Source: Gloeocapsa sp. PCC 7428 (GTDB taxonomy: Bacteria; Cyanobacteriota; Cyanobacteriia; Cyanobacteriales; Chroococcidiopsidaceae). From it: 64,000 nt of DNA. The stretch lies in the NCBI RefSeq assembly GCF_000317555.1, contig NC_019745.1, forward strand, positions 2,418,001 through 2,482,000. Direction: 5' to 3'. Below the pieces are notes generated by a model. That model was given only the letters and a program-made list of their open reading frames with translations, searched no databases and was not told the origin of the DNA. Every line of letters starts with the position of its first letter. Positions within the stretch are counted from its first letter, which is position 1. Below are positions 8,561-18,663 of this stretch, one piece after another. The translations under genes and the position numbers were made by a program.

Positions 8561-10120
8561 TTAAATTTGGGCGATCGCGCCATTTCTGCGTTCATCACCA
8601 GCACCTGAAATGACACCTTCAGATGTTTCCATTACAGTATGCACGCCACCAAAGAACATATTTTTGGTATTCCATAAAATCAATTGAGCGTCATCATTGT
8701 CGATTGCTTTAATAACTGAATCATTAAATCCTGGTTCTATATTAAAAACATTATTTTCCCAATGAACGCGAGGACTACTGACTGCTTGTTCTACGGGCAT
8801 TTTAAAATCAATAATATTAGAAATTACTTGTAAAATTGCTGTTCTAATTCGATTTGCGCCTCCTGAACCAAGGACAAGTTCAGGTTGATTATCTTTAAGT
8901 ACGATTGTTGGTGCCATCATCGAAGAAATTCGCACATTTTCCTGCCATTGATGAAATCCTTGTGGGTTTAAATCTTCTTCTCCGAGGATATTATTCATCA
9001 TGATTCCTGTGCCAGGAATAATATAAGAAGAACCTTCGCCATGTGTCGTCGTTACACTAGCTGCATTACCTTCGGCATCAACGACACTAATATGCGTCGT
9101 GCTTCCCCACTTGTGCGCACGCTCAGTTAATTGTTTTTCGTATTGGGTAATATGTTCTGATAAGAACTTTTCAGCAACATCTTGCTCGTAAATATTTGTA
9201 TTATATCCATCTTTTCTTGCTTCATTTGTCAGTCGCATGACTTCGGCTAAAATTTGCAGATGACGCGACGTACCAAAGCCGACAGTTTCTAAATCAATAT
9301 TTGATAGAAGTTCTAAAGCAAATGCTATTAAGAGTCCACCGGAACTAGGAGGCGGATTGGTTAAAAAAGTATTACCGCGATAATTAACGTTTAAAGGCGT
9401 TCTTTCGATAACCTGATAATTTTTGAGATCGTCTAATGTTAAATATCCACCATATTCTTGACAATCATTCACTAATTGACGTGCAATTTCCCCTTGATAA
9501 AATTCTTGGCATCCTGTTACTGTTAGATACGATAAAGTTTCTGCAAAATCATGTATAAATATTTTTTCGCCAAGCTGAAGGATTTCTCCATTTGGTGCAT
9601 ATATTTGTTTCCCTGCGGGAGAGGAAACCATAATTTGTTTAAGAATATTTAAGCAGTAGTGTTGAAAGCTACCGACTTCTACACCTGTTTTTGCATAGTG
9701 AATTGCAGGTTCGGCGATCGCTTTAAAAGGCAATCTCCCTAGTTTTTTTTGAATGTGAAAAATTCCGGCGAGATTACCAGGTACAGCCATTGCACCCAGC
9801 CCAATATGGAATTCTTGCGCAGCATCGCCATAAACAACTTCAATCGGATAAAAGTCGAGTTCGCGAATATGTCTTTTTTGTCGCGGTGTTTGCGAGAAAA
9901 AATCAAATAAAATATTTTCGTTCTGATTTGTATGCGCTAGCAGAAAGCCACTGCCACCTGCGGAAGTCAGTGCCGATTCAGTAACGAAAGATGCTAACAT
10001 AGCTGCGGTTGCAGCATCAAAGGCATTACCACCACTACGAAACATTTCAATACCAGCTTCGGCAGTTTTATGATGTCCAGCGGCGATCGTGCCGTGCGTT
10101 ATTTTAGTCATGGGCGACAA
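8561..10120 (-). CDS. ggt: Gamma-glutamyltransferase
   Basis: A 519-residue N-terminal-nucleophile hydrolase that cleaves gamma-glutamyl bonds (glutathione and relatives). The autoprocessing site is clear: Thr341 in GSTTHISVVDAEGNA starts the small subunit, leaving a large subunit of about 340 and a small one of about 179 residues. LGSGGANRIRT supplies the oxyanion/binding loop, and GGNAFDAA is at the N-terminus. There is no obvious signal peptide, unlike many proteobacterial enzymes. The start overlaps the adh stop by 17 bases, so the two are translationally coupled in an aspC-adh-ggt run. Confidence 0.9.
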   Translation of the reverse strand: MSPMTKITHGTIAAGHHKTAEAGIEMFRSGGNAFDAATAAMLASFVTESALTSAGGSGFLLAHTNQNENILFDFFSQTPRQKRHIRELDFYPIEVVYGDAAQEFHIGLGAMAVPGNLAGIFHIQKKLGRLPFKAIAEPAIHYAKTGVEVGSFQHYCLNILKQIMVSSPAGKQIYAPNGEILQLGEKIFIHDFAETLSYLTVTGCQEFYQGEIARQLVNDCQEYGGYLTLDDLKNYQVIERTPLNVNYRGNTFLTNPPPSSGGLLIAFALELLSNIDLETVGFGTSRHLQILAEVMRLTNEARKDGYNTNIYEQDVAEKFLSEHITQYEKQLTERAHKWGSTTHISVVDAEGNAASVTTTHGEGSSYIIPGTGIMMNNILGEEDLNPQGFHQWQENVRISSMMAPTIVLKDNQPELVLGSGGANRIRTAILQVISNIIDFKMPVEQAVSSPRVHWENNVFNIEPGFNDSVIKAIDNDDAQLILWNTKNMFFGGVHTVMETSEGVISGAGDERRNGAIAQI

Positions 10121-11099
10121 CTAAGACAGCTGCGCCATTAATTTTGCCACTACGTAGCGCATCGAGTGCATCGTTTGCCTCATTTAAAGGAAAAACATTA
10201 ACTTCAGTATGGATGGGAACTTGCGGTGCTAGAGTTAAGAACTCTTCGCCATCAAGACGCGTGAGATTAGCAACCGATCGCACAACTCGTTCTTCCCACA
10301 AAATGTGATAAGGAAACGAAGGAATATCACTCATATGAATTCCAGCACAAACAACGACACCCCCTTTCGCAACCGCACGCAGTGCAGCAGGGACTAAAGC
10401 ACCAATTGGCGCAAAGATAATTGCCGCATCTAAAGGTTCAGGTGGTAATTCTGCTGAACCACCAGCCCACACCGCACCAAGCTGACGCGCAAATTCTTGT
10501 CCTGCAATATCTCCCTCGCGAGTAAAAGCATAAACTTCTCGTCCTTGATGGCGTGCGAGTTGAATCAGAATATGTGCAGCAGCACCAAAGCCGTAAAAAC
10601 CTAACTTGTGAGCATCACCTGTCATGCGATAAGCGCGATAACCAATCAATCCTGCACACAATAAAGGCGCTGCTTGTAAATCTGGGTAGTCCGCAGGAAT
10701 CGGAAAACAAAACCTAGCGTCAGCAACGGTGTATTCAGCATAACCACCATCGATTTGATAGCCAGTGAACTGCGCATAATCACAAAGATTTTCTTTCCCA
10801 CTCAAACAATAGCGGCAATGATCGCACGTATACCCTAACCAAGGAACACCAACGCGATCTCCTACTTTAAATTGCGGTACTACTTCTTCTCCGACTGCTT
10901 CAATAATTCCTACTATTTGATGTCCAGGAACTAAGGGTAGTTTCGCTTGTGTGAGTTCTCCGTCAACAATGTGTAGATCTGTGCGACAAATCCCGCAGGC
11001 GCGAACGCGAATTAAGACTTGCTGCGGATTGGGTGTAGGAATTGGTAAGTTAGCAACACGCAGGGGTTTTCCTGGTGTCTCTAGAATCATTGCCCGCAT
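10104..11099 (-). CDS. Zinc-dependent alcohol dehydrogenase
   Basis: A medium-chain dehydrogenase of about 331 residues, AdhA/propanol-preferring type. The catalytic zinc ligands are in CGICRTDLHIVDGE and PGHQIVG. The structural zinc lobe has four Cys in TCDHCRYCLSGKENLC. The NAD(P) fold shows GFGAAAH. I start at ATG 11099 because the family begins MRAMxLExPG; an upstream ATG at 11147 would overlap aspC by 23 bases and add an unrelated leader. The substrate cannot be told from sequence. Confidence 0.85.
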   Translation of the reverse strand: MRAMILETPGKPLRVANLPIPTPNPQQVLIRVRACGICRTDLHIVDGELTQAKLPLVPGHQIVGIIEAVGEEVVPQFKVGDRVGVPWLGYTCDHCRYCLSGKENLCDYAQFTGYQIDGGYAEYTVADARFCFPIPADYPDLQAAPLLCAGLIGYRAYRMTGDAHKLGFYGFGAAAHILIQLARHQGREVYAFTREGDIAGQEFARQLGAVWAGGSAELPPEPLDAAIIFAPIGALVPAALRAVAKGGVVVCAGIHMSDIPSFPYHILWEERVVRSVANLTRLDGEEFLTLAPQVPIHTEVNVFPLNEANDALDALRSGKINGAAVLVVAHD

Positions 11100-11124
11100 G
11101 GTCGTTGTGTTTGAGAGGGAAAAT

Positions 11125-12294
11125 TTAGGACAATTGATTTTGGACAAACTTATGTAATCTATCCATACCTTTTTCTATTGATGCCATATCAGTAGCATAC
11201 GAGAGACGAATATGATCGTCCGCACCGAAAGCGATACCAGGAACTGCTGCAACTTGTTGAGTTTCTAGGAGGCTGTCGCAGAATTCTAACGAACTTAAGC
11301 CAGTTTTACTGATATTGACGAATAAATAGAATGCACCATTTGGCGGCGCACAGCTAACTCCAGGTATATCACGAATTCGCTCTAGCATCACTTGTCGTCG
11401 TTCGGCAAAGGCTAAGCGCATTTGTTCAACACAATCTTGTGAATCTTCAAACGCCGCGATCGCACCATACTGCGCAAACGTACACACATTAGACGTACTG
11501 TGACCTTGAATCGTACTAACTGCTTTAATTAACTCAACTGCACCTGCTAAATAACCCAGTCGCCAGCCAGTCATCGAGTATGCTTTAGCAAAGCCACTAC
11601 TGACGATCGTTCGTGCAAAAATGTCCTTACCGAGTGAGCCAATACTAACGTGCTTGGCATCGTCGTAAATAATCTTTTCGTAAATTTCGTCCGAGACAAC
11701 TAAAATATCTTGTTCGACGATAACTTCTGCAAGCGCTTGAATTTCGGTTGGTGTATAAACAACTCCCGTAGGATTACACGGCGAATTGAAGATAAATAGC
11801 TTCGTATTCGCGGTAATCGCTGAACGTAATTGCGCTGGTGTAATCTTGTATTCCGTAGCCGCATCCGTCTGGACAATGACGGGCTTTCCCCCAGCTAGCT
11901 TGACCATTTCAGGATAACTGAGCCAGTAAGGCGCAGGTATAATTACTTCATCACCTGGCTCAATCAATGCCAGCATTAAGTTAAATAAACTGTGTTTACC
12001 GCCATTGGTCACAATGACATTTTCGGCGTTGTAGTCGAGGTGATTCTCATTTTGTAGCTTGCGGGCGATCGCTTGGCGTAATTTTGGTTCTCCAGCAGCG
12101 GGACCATACTTTGTTTTACCTTCATCTAAGGCTTTTTGAGCAGCGGCTTTGATGTGTGCGGGAGTATCAAAATCCGGTTCTCCTGCGCTAAAACTACAAA
12201 CATCGATTCCGTCTAGCTTCATTGCTTTGGCTTTGGCGGCGATCGCCAGTGTTAAAGACGGAGTTACCTCACCTACTCGTGCTGCCAACTTCAT
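11125..12294 (-). CDS. aspC: Aspartate aminotransferase (class I, fold type I PLP)
   Basis: A 389-residue aminotransferase of the AspC/AatA Ibeta-like group, which interconverts aspartate/oxaloacetate and glutamate/2-oxoglutarate. Visible motifs: [10 protein letters not shown] near the N-terminus, PLP-binding NSPCNPTG, the Schiff-base Lys237 in [17 protein letters not shown], and RLSYA with the substrate Arg. I start at ATG 12294 ([13 protein letters not shown]), matching homologues; an in-frame ATG at 12312 would add six residues. Some relatives are prephenate aminotransferases, so that role is also possible. Confidence 0.88.
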   Translation of the reverse strand: MKLAARVGEVTPSLTLAIAAKAKAMKLDGIDVCSFSAGEPDFDTPAHIKAAAQKALDEGKTKYGPAAGEPKLRQAIARKLQNENHLDYNAENVIVTNGGKHSLFNLMLALIEPGDEVIIPAPYWLSYPEMVKLAGGKPVIVQTDAATEYKITPAQLRSAITANTKLFIFNSPCNPTGVVYTPTEIQALAEVIVEQDILVVSDEIYEKIIYDDAKHVSIGSLGKDIFARTIVSSGFAKAYSMTGWRLGYLAGAVELIKAVSTIQGHSTSNVCTFAQYGAIAAFEDSQDCVEQMRLAFAERRQVMLERIRDIPGVSCAPPNGAFYLFVNISKTGLSSLEFCDSLLETQQVAAVPGIAFGADDHIRLSYATDMASIEKGMDRLHKFVQNQLS

Positions 12295-12513
12295 GCTCAC
12301 TATCTTCGGCAAAACTCTAATTTATCTAGGATATCTTAGAGTCTTACTCCTGATTTGTATTTTTCATTGCTTACTTATTCTTGAGATCGCTCGGAACGTA
12401 AGTTTTGATTGCTTGTCATAGTAGCAACTAAAACCATACTCTTAGGACATTTAACCGTGTTTTTGGGTTGTGATATTTTGACTGCATCTTGCAGACGACT
12501 TTAAATAAATTTC

Positions 12514-13896
12514 ATGGCTTTTATTCAAGGAACTTCTAAGAACGATACCCTGACTGGCACTTTACTAGCAGATACAATCTACGGTCTTGCTGGTAATGAC
12601 AAAATCTACGGTTATGCGGGTAACGATCTGCTTCGAGGGGGTAGTGGTCAAGATACTTTATTTGGAGGTAGTGGCAATGATACGCTCTATGGTGGTAGTG
12701 GTGATGACCGACTTGTTGGTGGTAGTGGGATAGATACAGCAAGTTATAACCAGGCGACTCAGGGAATCATTGCAAATCTTAAACAAGGAATTGTTGTCAC
12801 GCTAAAATTTGCTTCCTCAGGTCAGCCCAAAATCATGCCGTTGGGTGACTCTATCACTAAGGGAGAACACCGCGTTGACCCTACTCCTGGAACTTACCGA
12901 ATTCAACTGTGGAACAATGTATCGGCGGATGGTTTGAAAATCGACTTTGTAGGTTCGCAGTTTAATGGATCTCAAAGCCTTGATGACAAAAACCACGAAG
13001 GACACGGGGGTTGGACAATTGATGAAATCACCAATCTAGTCGATAGAGGAATTCTCAAAACCTACAAACCTGATATTGTGCTACTGATGATCGGCACAAA
13101 TGATGCTTTGGGCGGTAGTAGTTTGAGAGAAATGTACAACGACTTAAGCTATCTAATTGACCGTATTACTCTGCAATCAGCCAATACTCAGATACTTGTA
13201 TCCTCCATTGCGCCCATTGATGCTAGTGTTCGCGGTGAAACTGCTGCCAACCTTGCCAAAGATTTTAATACACTTCTCCCTGGCTTAGTAGACCGCAAAG
13301 TTGCACAAGGCAAGAATGTGAGCTTTGTCAACGCGGGAGGTAATCTTAAGCTGAATGACTTAACTTCGGATGGTATTCATCCACGTCGTCAAGGCTACGA
13401 TAAATTAGGAAATGCTTGGTATGATGCACTCGTTGACCGCGATACTCTCACTGGAATAGAAAATGTGACGGGGTCGCGATTTGCTGATAAGTTAATCGGC
13501 AATGGTGCTGCTAATGTTCTGCAAGGGAATGCGGGTAATGATACACTTATCGGCGGTTTTGGCAATGATACATTGATTGGTGGTTCTGGGTACGATCGCT
13601 TTGTATTTAATTCGCCTGCTGAAGGTATTGATATTATTAGAGACTTTAATCCTGACTTCGACACGATCGCCGTTTCTCAATCAGGTTTTGGCGGTGGGTT
13701 GTCGCTGGGTGCGATTACAGGTAAAGAATATAGAGTAGCAGCATCTGCACAAGATACCAGCGATCGCTTCGTTTACAACCGCAATAACGGTAATTTGTTC
13801 TTTGACGTTGATGGAACTGGTAACGCAAACGCAATTCAAATTGCTAAACTTATTGGCGAACCAGATCTTACACGTAATAACATTATAGTCATCTAG
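12514..13896 (+). CDS. RTX-repeat protein with central SGNH/GDSL hydrolase domain
   Basis: A 460-residue protein. Residues about 5-80 hold calcium-binding nonapeptide repeats (GLAGNDKIYGYAGND, GGSGQDTLFGGSGND). Residues about 105-300 form an SGNH hydrolase with nucleophile Ser113 in LGDSIT, GTND as block III, and the Asp286/His289 pair in DGIHP. A second RTX block follows (NAGNDTLIGGFGND), then a serralysin-like C-terminal end. There is no N-terminal signal peptide, as expected for type I (ABC/HlyD/TolC) export with a C-terminal signal. It likely de-esterifies external polysaccharide or lipid. No exporter genes are in the window. Confidence 0.85.
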   Translation: MAFIQGTSKNDTLTGTLLADTIYGLAGNDKIYGYAGNDLLRGGSGQDTLFGGSGNDTLYGGSGDDRLVGGSGIDTASYNQATQGIIANLKQGIVVTLKFASSGQPKIMPLGDSITKGEHRVDPTPGTYRIQLWNNVSADGLKIDFVGSQFNGSQSLDDKNHEGHGGWTIDEITNLVDRGILKTYKPDIVLLMIGTNDALGGSSLREMYNDLSYLIDRITLQSANTQILVSSIAPIDASVRGETAANLAKDFNTLLPGLVDRKVAQGKNVSFVNAGGNLKLNDLTSDGIHPRRQGYDKLGNAWYDALVDRDTLTGIENVTGSRFADKLIGNGAANVLQGNAGNDTLIGGFGNDTLIGGSGYDRFVFNSPAEGIDIIRDFNPDFDTIAVSQSGFGGGLSLGAITGKEYRVAASAQDTSDRFVYNRNNGNLFFDVDGTGNANAIQIAKLIGEPDLTRNNIIVI

Positions 13897-13904
13897 ACGT
13901 GAAA

Positions 13905-15491
13905 TTAGCTCTTTAGTTGCGCTACTAAATCAATTTTACTGTTCCTCAATTCTGTCGCAGTAGGCATTTGATTTAAACGCATTAACTCAGAAATTGCTGC
14001 CATTTCGGTATCGCGCTGACTTCTAGCCGCAGCTAAAACTCGATCGTCTTTAACATAAAAAACAATAAATTCTCGCTCTTGCAAGCTACCATCAAAAATA
14101 ATTTCATCCCAGTCAGTAGCGTGTCCGACATAGCGCAAAGGAAACTGAAATTGCATTGTCCAAAAAACGGGTACACCTGCGAATTTTACCGCTTTTCCTG
14201 CCATGTTGTAAGCTGCAATGCGACCGTGTTGGGCTGCTAATCGCTAGTGTTCTACGCGAGTGAGTTCACCCGTACGCCAGTCAGGATAACGTGCAATATC
14301 TCCCGCTGCATACAAATCATCAGCCGCACAAAGATATTCATCAACAATGACACTGCGATCTTTCTCGTGTAACTCCACGCCTTCAAGAAATTCCGTTGCT
14401 AGCTGTACGCCAACACCGACAACAACTAAATCTGTAGTCAGGCGATCGCCATTCTCTAAAATCACAGCTTCTACTTTACCGTTACCCTCAAACTTCTGCG
14501 CTTTTGTGCCAAAAAGGAATTTCACGCCTTGTTCTTCATGTACCTGCTGAAACAACTTTCCAATTTCTTGACCCAGAATTTTTTCAAACGGCACTGAACT
14601 CGGCGAAACAACAGTCACTTGCAAACCTTTTTGTGCCAAACCCGCAGCCGCTTCCATACCAATAAAACTTGAACCAATCACAACGGCACGCGATGCGTTT
14701 TCTGCGGATGCGAGAATCTTCTCTACATCAGCAAAACTGCGTAAGGTAAAGATATTTTCTAAATCTGCACCTTCTACATCTAACTGACGTGGTTTACCAC
14801 CAGTAGCCAACAACAACGAGTCATAAGTCATTGTCTCATCATCCGCAAAGGTGATAATTTTGGTAGTTGCATCGATGCGTGTGACGCGCTTATTCAACAA
14901 GACTTCGATATCATGCGCATCCTAGAATTGCTGCGATCGCAACGGCATTTCATCGCGAGAAACTTTGCCATTAAAATAGTCTTTACTCAACCAAGTACGG
15001 TCATACGGTAACTTATCCTCATACGTCAGCATAACGATACGCCCTGCAAAACCTGTTTGTCGCAGTGCTTCTACCGCTGCACTTCCCGCCGCACCCGCAC
15101 TCAACACAACAAACGTACGTTGGTCTACGTCTGGTTTATACTCAACCATTGCCAAAGTTCGTTGCTATGATGCAGAATCAGGAACACTTACAATGACATC
15201 TTCACCGTCAATTTGTACCGCGTAACAAGGTTGCGCATCTAACCCTGGCGGTTCTTGTAAATCTCCGGTCACAAGGCTAAAGCAAGCATTATGCCAAGGA
15301 CAAATCACGCGATCGCCACTCAAAACTCCCTCAGCTAGCGGTGCTTGATAGTGCGTACAATAAGCCCCAATTGCATGAAACTGATCGTTGACCCGCGCTA
15401 ATAATACATCAGTGTCTCCCACCGAAACTTGCTTCATCTCGCCATTTTGCAAATCCTTAACTTTAGCAACAACAGCATCTTGGGTAGTCAT
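13905..15491 (-). pseudogene. Rieske-FAD/NAD disulfide reductase fusion interrupted by three in-frame TAG codons
   Basis: One continuous reading frame of 529 codons encodes an AIF-like fusion. It starts with a Rieske 2Fe-2S domain (YCTHYQAPL and CPWHNACF, residues about 30-100). A pyridine-nucleotide-disulfide oxidoreductase follows, with second Rossmann motif VIGSSFIGMEAAAG and FAD motif LYAAGDIARYPD, then a C-terminal domain. TAG codons interrupt it at 15165-15167 (codon 109), 14922-14924 (codon 190, where QQF-Y-DAHD is expected) and 14244-14246 (codon 416, where VEH-W-RLAA is expected). There is no frameshift. The first Rossmann glycine is also altered (LSAGAAG instead of GAGAAG). The simplest reading is a decaying gene; the Rieske portion alone could still be translated. 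Confidence 0.8.
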
Positions 15492-15600
15492 AAATTTAGG
15501 GAAATGGTAACGGGTAACGGGGGTAGTCGGGAATAGGTAATAAGAAAGCAATTACCGCGTTCCCAATTACCAATCAAAACGACGATCTCAGTTACTGAGC

Positions 15601-16683
15601 TTAAGCGATTGTCACTTCCGACGACAAATAAATATCCTGAATTGCGTGAAACAGTTTCACTCCATCTTCAAAAGGACGCTGAAAAGTCTTACGACCAGAA
15701 ATCAAGCCAGAACCACCAGCACGTTTGTTAATCACTGCGGTACGAATTGCTTCAGCAAAGTCATTTTTACCCGAAGCGCCACCCGAATTAATCAACCCCG
15801 CACGTCCGCAGTAGGAATTTAAGACTTGATAACGGGTCAAGTCAATCGGATGATCCGTGACTAAATCAGTATAGATGCGATCGTTCGTTTTACCGTAGCT
15901 TTTCCCTGTTGCTTGGGCAACTGCGGTATAGCCATGATTATTTTCTGGCAGTTTCTGTTTAACAATATCAGCTTCAATCGTCACGCCCAAGTGATTCGCT
16001 TGACCCGTGAGGTCGGCTGAGATGTGATAGTCTTTGTCTTGCTTAAACGCATTATTGCGCAGATAGCACCACAGAATTGTCGCCATACCAAGTTCGTGGG
16101 CGCGGGCAAAAGCTTGACTGACTTCCTGAATTTGCCGCGTTGATTGTTCTGAACCAAAATAAATTGTCGCGCCAACTGCAACAGCACCCAAATTCCAAGC
16201 TTGTTCAACCGATGCAAACATCACTTGATCGAATTGGTTCGGATACGTCAGTAGTTCGTTGTGGTTGATTTTGGCGATAAAAGGAATTCTATGCGCGTAT
16301 TTGCGCGAAACACTGCCTAAAACTCCCAACGTTGTTGCAACGGCGTTACAGCCTGACTCGATCGCTAATTTAATAATGTTATCTGGATCGAAATAAATCG
16401 GGTTAGGTGCAAACGAAGCCCCTGCGGAATGCTCGATTCCCTGGTCTACAGGCAAGATAGAAAGATAGCCCGTGTTTGCTAAGCGACCGTAGGAGTAAAG
16501 CTGTTGCAAACTGCGTAGAACTTGCGGTGAGCGATCGCTAATCGTAAAAATGCGATCGACAAAATCGGGTCCTGGTAAGTGCAATAAATCTTTTGACACT
16601 TTGGCTTTATGAGTAAGCAAATCTTCAGCTTCTTCACCTAACCAAGATTCAATTGTTTCTGGTGCAGAAAGTGTTGCTGTCAT
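15601..16683 (-). CDS. Class I fructose-bisphosphate aldolase (DhnA/FbaB-type)
   Basis: A 360-residue Schiff-base aldolase of the DeoC/LacD/DhnA superfamily, splitting fructose 1,6-bisphosphate in glycolysis and running in reverse in the Calvin cycle. Family features include [15 protein letters not shown] near the N-terminus, [27 protein letters not shown], the phosphate-binding [11 protein letters not shown] and the C-terminal [15 protein letters not shown]. Full length. It lies 110 bases upstream of the Rieske-reductase pseudogene on the same strand. Cyanobacteria often have a class II enzyme as the main aldolase, so this may be auxiliary. Confidence 0.88.
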   Translation of the reverse strand: MTATLSAPETIESWLGEEAEDLLTHKAKVSKDLLHLPGPDFVDRIFTISDRSPQVLRSLQQLYSYGRLANTGYLSILPVDQGIEHSAGASFAPNPIYFDPDNIIKLAIESGCNAVATTLGVLGSVSRKYAHRIPFIAKINHNELLTYPNQFDQVMFASVEQAWNLGAVAVGATIYFGSEQSTRQIQEVSQAFARAHELGMATILWCYLRNNAFKQDKDYHISADLTGQANHLGVTIEADIVKQKLPENNHGYTAVAQATGKSYGKTNDRIYTDLVTDHPIDLTRYQVLNSYCGRAGLINSGGASGKNDFAEAIRTAVINKRAGGSGLISGRKTFQRPFEDGVKLFHAIQDIYLSSEVTIA

Positions 16684-16703
16684 ACAAATTCCTCAAATTT
16701 CTC

Positions 16704-17801
16704 CTAAAGTTTCAACTGCTGTGATAGCGGAAAGCCGTGCTGTTCTCTACCTGGTCTCCCGTCGTATTTTTTTGATGTTTTGTACAGTTCAAAGCGTCCA
16801 TCTGCGGCGTAGCTAGCATATCGATTGCGTACAGCTTGCATTTCTTGTGTACTCATCGGCTGAAAGTTTCCAGCAATACGTAGGTTCTGGTACAGCACCG
16901 CCAAAGAATCAATACCGCTAACCGTACTCGCTACAGGGAGACTCATAGCGTAACGGAGTGCTTCTTCTACTGTAACGATTCCTTTTTTCAATGCGTTGCC
17001 ATCACCTCCCAAACTTTTCATCCCAATCGCTGCGATTTGCTGGCGGTTAAGTTCTGGTAGCACTTGTTGCTCAAAACTGCGAAAGCTAGCATCAAAACAA
17101 TTTAAGGGTAGCTGGCAAGTATCAAAGGGGTATTTGTACGCCAGCATCTTGAGATGAATTGCAGGATCTTTATGACCTGTAAAGCCAATGAATCGAACCT
17201 TTCCCTGTTGTTTGGCTTGTTCTAGCGCTTCAATCACACCACCTTGGGCAAAATGTAGTTCAGGGTCGTTGTCGTAAATCACTTCATGAATTTGCCACAG
17301 ATCGATGTAATCGGTTTTTAACCGTTGTAAAGATTGTTCCAACTGCTGCATTGCTACACGCGCATCGCGTCCGTGCGTACAAACTTTTGTCATCAAAAAT
17401 GCTTTGTCACGTCTTCCGCCTTGCAGCGCTTGACCCATTAATTCTTCGCAGCGCCCCTTACCATACTCCCAAGCGTTATCCAAAAAATTCACACCCGCGT
17501 CAATTGCTTCTTGAACAATCCGCACCGCAACTTGGTCATCTTTGATGTTACCGAGGTGTGCGCCTCCGAGCGATAAAGCCGACACTTCTACGCCTGTTCT
17601 ACCTAGCATCCGTCGCGGGATTGTCCCAAAATCTTCGCGAGTATTAGCTATTTGGCTTTGTGTTGCTGCTGAGGTGTTGTGTTTTTGCCAAATCAAACTG
17701 GCGATCGCACCTCCAGCGCCAATAATACTAGCGCGCAGTAAAAATTGCCGTCGCTGCCAAATGTGCGAGTACTTTTGTGGTGTTCCTGATTCTTCTCTCA
17801 T
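16704..17801 (-). CDS. Tat-exported aldo/keto reductase
   Basis: A 365-residue aldo/keto reductase. The N-terminus carries a twin-arginine signal (WQRRQFLLRASIIGAGGAI), suggesting Tat export or membrane anchoring of a cofactor-loaded enzyme. The catalytic tetrad of the family is visible: Asp and Tyr in FLDNAWEYGKG, Lys in FLMTKV and His in LWQIHEV. FIGFTGHKDP and a C-terminal HGFPLSQ follow. It reads toward the aldolase gene with 20 bases between. The substrate is unknown. Confidence 0.85.
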   Translation of the reverse strand: MREESGTPQKYSHIWQRRQFLLRASIIGAGGAIASLIWQKHNTSAATQSQIANTREDFGTIPRRMLGRTGVEVSALSLGGAHLGNIKDDQVAVRIVQEAIDAGVNFLDNAWEYGKGRCEELMGQALQGGRRDKAFLMTKVCTHGRDARVAMQQLEQSLQRLKTDYIDLWQIHEVIYDNDPELHFAQGGVIEALEQAKQQGKVRFIGFTGHKDPAIHLKMLAYKYPFDTCQLPLNCFDASFRSFEQQVLPELNRQQIAAIGMKSLGGDGNALKKGIVTVEEALRYAMSLPVASTVSGIDSLAVLYQNLRIAGNFQPMSTQEMQAVRNRYASYAADGRFELYKTSKKYDGRPGREQHGFPLSQQLKL

Positions 17802-17842
17802 CAGCTATCACCTCCCTTTTCCTGTTAGCACTCCTTGATTGT

Positions 17843-17865
17843 AAAAAAACCTACCTTCAGGTAGT
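17843..17865 (-). terminator. Short hairpin terminator
   Basis: On the minus strand CTACC-TGAA-GGTAG is followed by G and seven T. It would end transcripts coming from the DUF29 cassette before the aldo/keto reductase gene. Confidence 0.6.
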
Positions 17866-18050
17866 AGGGGGCGAAAAGCTTATTTAAGAGCTAAATGTGA
17901 AGTTGTGCGGTATAGACCTTGAAATCTCATCGACAGCCTTTGTTTCGTCCTTTGTAGTAAAAAAGTCAGAAAAGTGACGCTTTATCTAACGTGAAATCGG
18001 CATAGTTTATTTTTACCTGTAAGACCTAGTGAGCCAAGTCCTGAGCAGTG
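17866..18050. other. Gene-free DNA left of the cassette region
   Basis: No open frame or repeat recognised. The stretch separates the terminator from the candidate second attC-like site and may hold remains of lost cassettes, but I see no further core motifs. Confidence 0.3.
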
Positions 18051-18052
18051 GC

Positions 18053-18113
18053 AAGTAACCTCAAACTCACCACAACTAGCTCTCATCTGTCCGCTGCATT
18101 TGAGTTGTTAGCT
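18053..18113 (-). repeat. Candidate attC site after the DUF29 cassette (weak)
   Basis: Read on the minus strand, AGCTAAC (18107-18113) overlaps the DUF29 stop codon. It is followed by AA and CTCAAA; TTTGAG (18060-18065) and GTTACTT (18053-18059) close the site. The six-base CTCAAA/TTTGAG arms and the AAC/GTT ends have the R-L-L-R order of attC. The stem is short, and GTTACTT departs from the GTTRRRY consensus. Confidence 0.4.
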
Positions 18114-18542
18114 CTCCGGTAGCCAGTCTTCTGACAAGACCATTTCTAGAGGGTATGGACACGTCTCTGGGAACACCGAAATTTCTATAGCCGTTTGTTT
18201 AGCAGCTTGACGACGCGCGCGTTGATAACTCTCTTCAAGTTGCTCTACCGGATAACTCCTCAAGCTAGGACTATCTTCAATTGCCAATTCAATCTGAGTC
18301 CGCGCATCAGTGATGGAGTCAAGCCAGCTATCCGAGCGGCGTTGAGGTTGATACTGCCACTTGAGGAGATGCAGTAAAAGACGAGTTAGCTGACTGGCTA
18401 TTCCCCGTCGTTCGCTTTTGCCCAAGTCTTCAACCTCTTCAATTAAATTCGGCACATCGATTTCATGCCAACGACGTTCCCGTAACAGTTGGGCTGTTTG
18501 GTTAATCCACGAACTAAAATCCTCTAAATATTTCTCGCTCAT
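18108..18542 (-). CDS. DUF29 family protein in a cassette-like unit
   Basis: A 144-residue protein of the DUF29 family, common in cyanobacteria and often mobile. Diagnostic segments are DFSSWINQTAQLLRERRW, then PNLIEEVEDLGKSERR, HLLKWQYQPQRRSDSW and the ending FPETCPYPLEMVLSEDWLP. Start at ATG 18542 by alignment with the family; an ATG at 18611 would add 23 atypical residues. The stop codon lies inside the motif AGCTAAC. Perfect 13-bp inverted copies of GTTAGCTCTCCGG bracket the unit (18107-18119 and 18664-18676). Biochemical function unknown. Confidence 0.8.
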   Translation of the reverse strand: MSEKYLEDFSSWINQTAQLLRERRWHEIDVPNLIEEVEDLGKSERRGIASQLTRLLLHLLKWQYQPQRRSDSWLDSITDARTQIELAIEDSPSLRSYPVEQLEESYQRARRQAAKQTAIEISVFPETCPYPLEMVLSEDWLPES

Positions 18543-18663
18543 GTTCAATCTGTACTTCAACAGTACGCAGCACCTATTTAGGAAGCCTCGTTGCTCAATA
18601 ATAACGCTCAAAGTCGCAGCCGTTACCAGAAATTACAGGACTCGAACTACTCCCTAACCCGCA

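Noticed and set aside
13905-15491. Genome-wide reassignment of TAG to a sense codon
   Set aside because: Other genes (DAHP synthase at 7587-7589, the RTX protein at 13894-13896, SRAP at 2969-2971) end at TAG at the expected family C-terminus, so TAG works as stop.
18625-18655. T-loop-like GTTCGAGTCC on the minus strand, possible tRNA
   Set aside because: The flanking bases do not pair as a T-stem and no acceptor, D or anticodon arms can be built.
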